Assembly: GCA_019187225.1 (NCBI GenBank) | Contig: JABAQQ010000036.1 | Location: forward strand, 62,001-126,000 | Length of the DNA: 64,000 nt | Direction of reading: 5' to 3' | From: Saprospiraceae bacterium | GTDB taxonomy: Bacteria; Bacteroidota; Bacteroidia; Chitinophagales; Saprospiraceae | Part shown: one piece after another, positions 54,862-61,051 of the stretch | Layout of the letters: every line of letters begins with the position of its first letter | Position numbering within the stretch: the first letter of the stretch is position 1 | Position numbers and translations under genes: made by a program | Notes under the pieces: generated by a model | What the model saw: only the letters and a program-made list of their open reading frames with translations | Told to the model about the DNA's origin: nothing | Database searches by the model: none

Positions 54862-56631
54862 TTACTCTACAGGCGCAATCTTGAACGCCAGTCCACCCAC
54901 GGTGCGGGACGCCGCGTCGCCGGGACATTTCACTTTTACATTGTCAATAAAAACCGCCCCGCCGAGGCTGTCGAGGTGGTCGAATAATTGGATGGCGCGG
55001 GGTGGGAACTGGCCGCCAGTCACGTTGATAGATGTGGGGTCGCCTTTTGAGGGCAGTACTGTCAGTTCGTAGCCCAGAATTTCACAAGTCGCATCGAACA
55101 AAAAATGCTCCAGGACTGCTTCGACGCCGGACATCTCCAACAGGGTTTGCCTGGTTATGCTCCGGCTGGTGTATTTACCGCCCAATTTTGGTGTCGGGTC
55201 GGGAATACGTTTCACGCGGTATTTTTCTTCGCCGAGCAGAGTCTCCTTTCCACCTTGTTTGCGGAAAATCTGAATGATCACTTCACCTGGCTCCACGACA
55301 TTTACGGTGTAATCGCCATTGCTGCCTTTCAAGGTGCCCTGGCCGAGAAGCCGCGGGGACAGTTCGCCTGCGGGGATGCCTGCCGCCGCCACGCGGAGCG
55401 GATTGTCCACACCAATATAAAAAACGTTCATTTTCAATGGGGCAATGGCCACGACGTGGCCTGGTGCGGAAGTGTCGCTCATCGTTGGCTGGACATGGGG
55501 AGTTGGAACGGCAGACTTCATCTGACTGCTTGGTTTTGCAGAAGTTTTGCCCGGCATTGCGAGACGTATTGAAATAGCGCCCGGCATTTCCAACGGTGTT
55601 TGCGCAGCAGGCCACCAGGAAGAAAGTGCAAGCAAAAAGGGCAAAAGCAGCACAATCAGCCAGTTGGAGCGCAGCGAGCGCTTGGGGGTAATACCTGCGA
55701 TGCGAAGTATTCTTTCGGTAAAATGATTTTTTCCGGTGGCATTCATAGCAAGTTGAGTTTGAGTGTGAACGAGGGAGAGTTGCAGGTCGGTCAGGGTTTT
55801 GGCGTACAAAAGCGGGTTGAAAGTGTGACGAAGCACCAGGTCGTCGCAGCAATACTCGCGGCGGGTGCGCACCTCCCGCGAGAGCAACCAGAACAGGGGG
55901 TGGTAAAAAAAGCAGGTTTCCAATGCGAGCTGAAAGAGGTTCACGAGGTAGTCGTGGCGGCGGATGTGCGCCAGTTCGTGCAGCAGCAGTACTTCCACCT
56001 GTGCGGGTGAGAGTTGTGCGAGCATTCCTGCGGGAAACAAAATGACGGGTTTCCAGAAACCAAGCGTGAGAGGCTCGGATATACGGGAAGATTCAAGCAG
56101 CGCGATTTTTTGTCTGATTTTCAATTTTTCAGCCCAATCCCCGCACAAGTTTTGGAATGCCGCTCCGGGCAACGATACGCCCTCCGTTTTCAGTCTTTGC
56201 GCCATCCACCAACCGCCCAAAAGGCGCAACCACAGCAGCGAAGCGCAGCACAACCACGCCCAGCCGAGCGGCGCGCTGTGTTGTTCGAGCCAGTTTTGTA
56301 CCGTTGTCACAAGGTTTTGCGCAACCGGGCCGCTCGTTACGGGGGGCGGGACGCCTGGTTCAAAAGTCGTTGCGACAGGAAGGCTTTTTTCAAAAAAGAC
56401 AATCTCCGCTTGGAGGGAAAGCCGCCGGTATTGAGCAGTAAAAGTTGCCACCGCCCAAACAGCGGAAGCGAGTATGGCGAGCAGCGCAAGCTGGTAAATC
56501 GCTTGGTTTTGGCGCTGCAAAGGCCAGGTCATGGCCTTGAAAATGAGCCAGATGAGCGCAATTTGCCAGAGCGAATGAACGACGGCGAAGCCGAAAGCTT
56601 GAATAAGCGTAGAAAAAGAGTCGGCGAGCAT
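54862..56631 (-). CDS. blaR1: BlaR1/MecR1-type M56 sensor metallopeptidase with GldM-like domain
   Basis: 589 residues. The N-terminal part has about four membrane helices and the M56 zinc site H218-E-L-A-H222 (LLLHELAHIRRHDYLV), followed by RREYCCDDLVLR. A last helix lies near residue 330. The periplasmic C-terminus is not a penicillin-binding domain: it reads MNVFYIGVDNPLRVAAAGIP, GSNGDYTVNVVEPGEVIIQIFRKQGGK, which resembles the Ig-like C-terminal domains of the T9SS motor protein GldM. It would sense a signal and cleave the BlaI repressor whose gene lies upstream. The GldM resemblance is by pattern only. Confidence 0.88.
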   Translation of the reverse strand: MLADSFSTLIQAFGFAVVHSLWQIALIWLIFKAMTWPLQRQNQAIYQLALLAILASAVWAVATFTAQYRRLSLQAEIVFFEKSLPVATTFEPGVPPPVTSGPVAQNLVTTVQNWLEQHSAPLGWAWLCCASLLWLRLLGGWWMAQRLKTEGVSLPGAAFQNLCGDWAEKLKIRQKIALLESSRISEPLTLGFWKPVILFPAGMLAQLSPAQVEVLLLHELAHIRRHDYLVNLFQLALETCFFYHPLFWLLSREVRTRREYCCDDLVLRHTFNPLLYAKTLTDLQLSLVHTQTQLAMNATGKNHFTERILRIAGITPKRSLRSNWLIVLLLPFLLALSSWWPAAQTPLEMPGAISIRLAMPGKTSAKPSSQMKSAVPTPHVQPTMSDTSAPGHVVAIAPLKMNVFYIGVDNPLRVAAAGIPAGELSPRLLGQGTLKGSNGDYTVNVVEPGEVIIQIFRKQGGKETLLGEEKYRVKRIPDPTPKLGGKYTSRSITRQTLLEMSGVEAVLEHFLFDATCEILGYELTVLPSKGDPTSINVTGGQFPPRAIQLFDHLDSLGGAVFIDNVKVKCPGDAASRTVGGLAFKIAPVE

Positions 56632-56747
56632 AATGATTCAGATGGATGTTCGTAAAGGCGACTATGCTTAATGGGTTGGTTCCAGTTTGATGGAGAATTT
56701 CTCAAAGTCTGTTGCCATCGTTTCGTCCAGGTTCCAAATATTCACGT

Positions 56748-56894
56748 TCATGTTGAAGAGAAATCATTGTTGGTAATCGCCAGTTCAGCCTTGTTGATAT
56801 GCGGATAGTACAGAGAGGTGTAGTCAACAGACTGGGCGAATGCTGGCAACAATGAACAAAAAGCGAGCAGGAAGAGCAAAAAGAGGTGTTTCAT
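56748..56894 (-). pseudogene. Truncated secreted-protein remnant between blaI and blaR1
   Basis: 48 residues from ATG 56894: a clean signal peptide (HLFLLFLLAFCSLLPAFAQ) then SVDYTSLYYPHINKAELAI and an early stop. The opening matches longer Saprospiria secreted proteins that begin with a helical repeat. A second short frame (56751 to 56668, MNVNIWNLDETMATDFEKF) starts in an ATGA overlap and may be the other end after deletion. The DNA between 56632 and 56943 otherwise holds nothing I can support. Confidence 0.5.
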
Positions 56895-56943
56895 AAGTTA
56901 CCATAGGGTAAGAGTGAGCGATAAAAAGAAGGGAAAACCCGCG

Positions 56944-57333
56944 TCATTTGTCAGAGAGTTGGTTGTCAAGCCAGTTTTTGAGTTCTTTCAATTCTTCGGG
57001 TGTAGCTTTGCGGTTGCCGAGGGCGTGCATCACCATCTGCAGCGCCGAGCCGTCGAAAGCGCCATGCAAAACTTTGTCCACCAAGCCCTGTTTCACGTTG
57101 GCTTCGCGGACGGCAGCGCGGTAGAGGTGTGCGCCTTCGAGGATTTCTTTTTCCAGCACACCTTTTTCGGTCAGTCTTTGAATTTGTTTGAGTACGGTTG
57201 TGTAACCCACGCTTTTCCCACCCGCTGCGATGCGTTCATAAATGGCGCGCACTGTCGCAGGTTCGAGTTCCCAGATCGCTTTCAGGATTTCAAGTTCCGC
57301 CCCGGTGGGTTGATAGGATGATTTTTTTGCCAT
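56944..57333 (-). CDS. blaI: BlaI/MecI/CopY-family repressor
   Basis: 129 residues from the ATG at 57333 (MAKKSSYQPTGAELEILKAI); an ATG at 57345 adds four. The winged helix is typical (ELEILKAIWELEPATVRAIYERIAAGGKSVGYTTVLKQIQRLTEKGVLEKE). The C-terminal dimer region contains the cleavage-prone stretch used by BlaR1 in relatives (ALQMVMHALGNRKATPEELKELKNWLDN). Two palindromic operators lie 68-113 bases upstream. It should repress itself, blaR1 and perhaps the divergent lipoprotein gene. Confidence 0.95.
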   Translation of the reverse strand: MAKKSSYQPTGAELEILKAIWELEPATVRAIYERIAAGGKSVGYTTVLKQIQRLTEKGVLEKEILEGAHLYRAAVREANVKQGLVDKVLHGAFDGSALQMVMHALGNRKATPEELKELKNWLDNQLSDK

Positions 57334-57400
57334 GTGATTTTGCAATTCAAATAATTTCTTTGTACAGGTCGTTGGGTGTCATTTTACGGGAGCAAAGATG

Positions 57401-57446
57401 TACGACAAACGTCGTAGATCCAAATTTATTTACGACAAATGTCGTA
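57401..57446. promoter_or_regulatory. Two BlaI-type operators
   Basis: TACGACAAACGTCGTA at 57401-57416 and TACGACAAATGTCGTA at 57431-57446, centres 30 bp apart. They resemble the TACA-x-TGTA operators of BlaI/MecI with a GAC core. They lie between divergent blaI and the lipoprotein gene. Confidence 0.85.
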
Positions 57447-57527
57447 GTTTGTAAAAACTTTAACATAAACAGCGAAAAAAGATACTGCGAAGAGGGTAAA
57501 TTTGTCGGACACAAACCCTCTTAAGTC

Positions 57528-58325
57528 ATGAAAAATGCATTATCGCCCCTTGTGCCCGTTTACCTGTTGCTTTTGCTGACCAGCTGCAAACACTATTACT
57601 ATCTGCCCAACAACATGGTAATGCCGGCCGTCCAAAAACAGCACGATGCGATCGTCAGCGTCGCTGCCTGCGACTTTCGGGGTACGGAATTTCAGGCCGC
57701 ATACAGCCCTTTGAAATACACCGCATTGACATACAATTACATGAAAATCCCCCGCTCGTCGCAGGATGATGAAAAGTGGGGGCGCGGGCGGCTGAGTGAA
57801 GCCGGCACGGGCGCTTATTTCGGAAAGTTTCCGTGGACCGTTTACCTGCTCGGCGGATATGGCGGCGGGTTTGTAGAAAACGCTTACGGGTATGCCGACG
57901 GCACGTTCAATCACATCAAATCGAGGCTTGATTTCGAGCAATGGTTCGTCCAGCCGGGATTTGTTCTGCAAACGCGCGTTGTGCGTCTCGGCCTGGCCGT
58001 GCGCCGGAAGTGGTTGCACTACTACAAAGGAACAATTGATGTGGACAAAACGCCCCAGGGAGAATTGAACGCGATCAGCAACATCGAGCGCGAATCGCCC
58101 CTCGGTTTCACCGAACTCGGCGTGACGGTGGGCATTCGCCTCCGGCCGTTCACTTTTTCCTACAATTCGGCGCGCATTCTCGGCAATGATACATTTTACC
58201 ATAACCTGCAATTCGCCAAAAGGAATTACAATTTCATGCTGACGCTCGACCTCTACGAACTCTGGCGCTGGAAGGATACGCCGCCGCGCAAGCGGAAAAC
58301 GGGTATACCGTCTGCTCATCATTGA
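57528..58325 (+). CDS. Lipoprotein with predicted outer-membrane-type strands
   Basis: 265 residues, lipobox LLLLLTSC at about residue 20 (CKHYYYLPNN follows). The mature part has many Tyr/Gly-rich strands (YSPLKYTALTYNYMKIP, TVYLLGGYGGGFVENAYGYADG, GFTELGVTVGIRLRPFTFSYN, NYNFMLTLDLYELW) as in periplasm-facing barrel-like lipoproteins of Bacteroidota. It is divergent from blaI, sharing the operator region, and has TAAATTTG at 57497-57504 before it, so it may be a BlaI target. Function unknown. Confidence 0.7.
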   Translation: MKNALSPLVPVYLLLLLTSCKHYYYLPNNMVMPAVQKQHDAIVSVAACDFRGTEFQAAYSPLKYTALTYNYMKIPRSSQDDEKWGRGRLSEAGTGAYFGKFPWTVYLLGGYGGGFVENAYGYADGTFNHIKSRLDFEQWFVQPGFVLQTRVVRLGLAVRRKWLHYYKGTIDVDKTPQGELNAISNIERESPLGFTELGVTVGIRLRPFTFSYNSARILGNDTFYHNLQFAKRNYNFMLTLDLYELWRWKDTPPRKRKTGIPSAHH

Positions 58326-58334
58326 AAAACTATT

Positions 58335-58366
58335 TTTGAAATTAAGTGTTTTAATGCTTAATTTTG
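58335..58366 (+). promoter_or_regulatory. Full Bacteroidota promoter for the ygiD-like gene
   Basis: TTTG at 58335-58338 and TAATTTTG at 58359-58366 are 20 bases apart, the expected -33/-7 layout, 26 bases before the ATG. Confidence 0.65.
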
Positions 58367-58391
58367 CGACATCTAATTAAAATGCCGCATC

Positions 58392-59294
58392 ATGGATAGG
58401 ATCACTTTTCTCAAATCATTGGCAATGTTGCCATTAGCGACCTGCAATATGAAGATTCAGGATTTCCCGAAAATAATGGAACAACCCGCCTTCGCCAAGG
58501 CTACGACGGGTAAAATGCCCGTGCTGTTCGTCGGCCACGGCAGTCCGATGAATGCGCTGGAAGACAATGCCTTCACGCGCAGCCTGCGCAAATTGGGCGA
58601 GCAATTCAAAGAGGAGGACAAAAAACCGGCGGCCATCCTCGTCGTGTCGGCGCACTGGCTTACGCGCGGCAGCTATGTGAATATCGCGCCCAAGCCGGAA
58701 ACGATCCACGATTTCGGCGGCTTTCCGCAGGCGCTGTTCGACGCGCAATACCCCGCGCCCGGCTCGCCCGAACTCGCAAAAGAGACGGCCAAACTCAGCG
58801 CCCTCATCCACGAAACCGACGACTGGGGTCTCGACCACGGCGCCTGGACGATCCTGATGCACTTGTTCCCGGAAGCCGATGTGCCGGTGTTCCAACTCAG
58901 CATTGACTATTACCAACCCCTTCAATACCACCTCGACCTGGCCCAACAACTCGACGCCCTGCGGGAAAAAGGGGTGCTCATCATCGGCAGTGGCAACATC
59001 GTACACAACCTGCGCCTGAGCATGGAACGCCTGCGCAACGGCGATACCCGGCCCTACGACTGGGCGGTGGAATTCGACGCCTGGGCAAAGGAAAAAATCG
59101 CCTCCCGCGACTTCCAGAGCCTCATCGCTTACGAAAAAGCGGGTGAAGCGGGCAAACTCTCCGTGCCGACGCCCGACCACTACATCCCGATGCTGTACAG
59201 CCTCGGCCTGGCGGGCGAAAAAGAGGAGATCAAACAGGCGTATGAAGAGGTGACGCTGGGCGGGATCAGCATGCGGACGTTTCAGGTGGGATAA
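58392..59294 (+). CDS. ygiD: YgiD-type 4,5-DOPA extradiol dioxygenase family protein
   Basis: 300 residues. LigB-fold motifs: MPVLFVGHGSPMNALEDN, AILVVSAHWLTRGSYVN, IHDFGGFPQALFDAQYPAPGSPELA, DWGLDHGAWTILMHLFPEADVPVFQLS and LIIGSGNIVHNLRLS, giving the metal histidines. Members open catechol rings such as DOPA; the native substrate is uncertain. The N-terminal 20 residues look like a weak leader. A repeat-derived patch (QPAFAKATTGK, 58486-58513) is inserted just before the first strand. Confidence 0.9.
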   Translation: MDRITFLKSLAMLPLATCNMKIQDFPKIMEQPAFAKATTGKMPVLFVGHGSPMNALEDNAFTRSLRKLGEQFKEEDKKPAAILVVSAHWLTRGSYVNIAPKPETIHDFGGFPQALFDAQYPAPGSPELAKETAKLSALIHETDDWGLDHGAWTILMHLFPEADVPVFQLSIDYYQPLQYHLDLAQQLDALREKGVLIIGSGNIVHNLRLSMERLRNGDTRPYDWAVEFDAWAKEKIASRDFQSLIAYEKAGEAGKLSVPTPDHYIPMLYSLGLAGEKEEIKQAYEEVTLGGISMRTFQVG

Positions 59295-59332
59295 GCCTTT
59301 TTTGCCGTATCTATGCCTGAAATTTTTGACCA

Positions 59333-59629
59333 ATGAAAAAATATCCCACCCTCCTGGTTTTGGCAGCGGTATTGCTCGCGTCCTGCCTGTTCGTTTCCTG
59401 CGCCGGCATCGAACCCATCCAAGCCTGTTTCACCGGACGCCAATACGGATTTTGGTACGGTTTGTTGCATGGATTTATCACCCCCGTCAGTTTCGTGACG
59501 AGCCTGTTCCGGGACGATGTCGCCATTTACGCCGTCAACAATTCGGGCGGTTGGTACGACTTCGGTTTTTTGCTGGGATCGAGCGGTTGGGGTTTTCTGG
59601 CGGGAAACAGGTCGAAACGGTCTTCCTGA
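59333..59629 (+). CDS. Small conserved lipoprotein
   Basis: 98 residues with a lipobox-like leader (LLVLAAVLLASCLFVSC). The core CFTGRQYGFWYGLLHGFITPVSFVTSLF, then NNSGGWYDFGFLLGSS, belongs to a small membrane-associated family frequent in Bacteroidota, with a hydrophobic middle. Function unknown. It ends one base before the dinB stop on the opposite strand. Confidence 0.75.
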   Translation: MKKYPTLLVLAAVLLASCLFVSCAGIEPIQACFTGRQYGFWYGLLHGFITPVSFVTSLFRDDVAIYAVNNSGGWYDFGFLLGSSGWGFLAGNRSKRSS

Positions 59630-59630
59630 G

Positions 59631-60785
59631 TCAGCCTTTCCCGCCGCGCCACACCGCCCCCTTTCCAAACCGGTCGCGTATTTTGTCCATCGCTTCCAGC
59701 AGGCGCGATTCTTTTCCTGTGTCATCGAACAGGTTGAGTTGGCTGGAACCGGGCACCAGTTCGCTGAACCGCACGCCCACGAGGCGGACCGCCTGGCGGC
59801 GCTCGTAGAGGCGGTCGAATAGGGCGAGGGCGTGTTCGATCAGCGGAACGTCCTGGGCGGTGTAGGCTATCCGCGTCTGCCGGGTGAAGGTGTTGAAATC
59901 AGAATAGCGCAGTTTGACGGTAACGCAGGCGGTAAGTTTACCGAGGGCGCGCAATTCGTATGCGAGTTGGGAAGTTTGCTGGCGGATCTGGTCGTGCAGG
60001 TAGCGCACATCTATGGTGTCGGCGTGAAAGGTGCGCTCGCCCGAGATGGAATCCTGTTCGCGGTACGGCACGACGGGACTGTCGTCTTCGCCGTTGGCTT
60101 TTTTCCACATGATCAAACCATGTTTCCCGAACTCCCGCTGCAGGAGGCGCGGTGGGACTTCGCTCAGGGTCTGGCAGGTGCGCACGCCCATCAGGGCCAG
60201 GCGGCGTTCCGTTTCGCGGCCGATCGAAGGGATTTTGCCGACGGGCAGCGGCGCCAGAAAGGACTTTTCCATACCCGCCGGGACTAATTTCGTTCCGTTG
60301 GGCTTTACCTCTCCCGCGCCGACTTTCGACACGGTTTTGTTCGCCGACAGGCCCAGCGACAACGGCAGGCCGGTCTCCCGGATAATGCGCTCGCGCAGTT
60401 CGGTGCTCCATTTCCAGCAACCGATGTACTTGTCCATGCCCGTCAGGTCGAGGTAAAACTCGTCGATCGAGGCCTGCTCGAACAGCGGAGCCTGTTCCGC
60501 TATCACTTCGCGCACCAGCGACGAGTGTTTGGAATACGCCTCCATATCGCCCTTCAGTACCAGGGCGTCGGGACACAGTTGCAGCGCCTGTTTCATAGGC
60601 ATGGCCGAACGCACGCCGAACGCGCGCGCTTCGTAACTGCATGAAGCCACCACCCCGCGGTTGCTGCTGCCGCCGATGATCAGCGGCTTGCCCCGCAGGT
60701 TGTCGTTGCGCAACTGCTCCACCGCGACAAAAAAAGCGTCGAGGTCGAGGTGCAGAACGGAGCGGTCAAAAACGGGTGTTTCCAT
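59631..60785 (-). CDS. dinB: DNA polymerase IV (Y-family)
   Basis: 384 residues. Y-family catalytic motifs: HLDLDAFFVAVEQL with D14, SIDEFYLDLTGMDKYIG with the DE pair near 106, and ARAFGVRSAMPMKQAL. The little-finger region ends with PVRLVGVRFSELV. The extreme C-terminus (LNLFDD...) carries a probable beta-clamp-binding QLNLF motif. It bypasses lesions with low fidelity. The dnaE-type gene follows upstream on the same strand, a pairing typical of mutagenic repair cassettes. Confidence 0.96.
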   Translation of the reverse strand: METPVFDRSVLHLDLDAFFVAVEQLRNDNLRGKPLIIGGSSNRGVVASCSYEARAFGVRSAMPMKQALQLCPDALVLKGDMEAYSKHSSLVREVIAEQAPLFEQASIDEFYLDLTGMDKYIGCWKWSTELRERIIRETGLPLSLGLSANKTVSKVGAGEVKPNGTKLVPAGMEKSFLAPLPVGKIPSIGRETERRLALMGVRTCQTLSEVPPRLLQREFGKHGLIMWKKANGEDDSPVVPYREQDSISGERTFHADTIDVRYLHDQIRQQTSQLAYELRALGKLTACVTVKLRYSDFNTFTRQTRIAYTAQDVPLIEHALALFDRLYERRQAVRLVGVRFSELVPGSSQLNLFDDTGKESRLLEAMDKIRDRFGKGAVWRGGKG

Positions 60786-61051
60786 GTATGATCCGTTTCA
60801 ATGGTTTCCCACAGGTCGTCGTATTTTCCCGCAGATACTTTCCCACAGATACTTTTTCCCACAGATACTTTTTCCCACAGATACTTTTTCCCGCAGATAC
60901 TTTTTCCCGCAGATTTACGCAGATTTTATTGCGCAGATTTACGCAGATTTACGCAGATTTCCTCAGTGGGATTTTCTGCGGCAATCTGCGGGGAAAATCT
61001 GCGTAAATCTGCGGGAAAAAGTATCTGCGGGAAACGCCCCCAGCGCTTCCC
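60786..61051. repeat. Tandem repeats and a 38-bp perfect inverted repeat
   Basis: TTTTTCCCACAGATAC-type 16-17 bp units repeat about five times at 60826-60905, then TTTACGCAGA units. Arms 60890-60927 and 60994-61031 are exact reverse complements around a 66-base loop. A related word (TTCCCACAGATTGCCGCAGA) lies at 50969-50988. Confidence 0.9.

Noticed and set aside
60786-61051. CRISPR-like array
   Set aside because: Units are short (10-17 bp), contiguous without unique spacers, and no cas genes are nearby.
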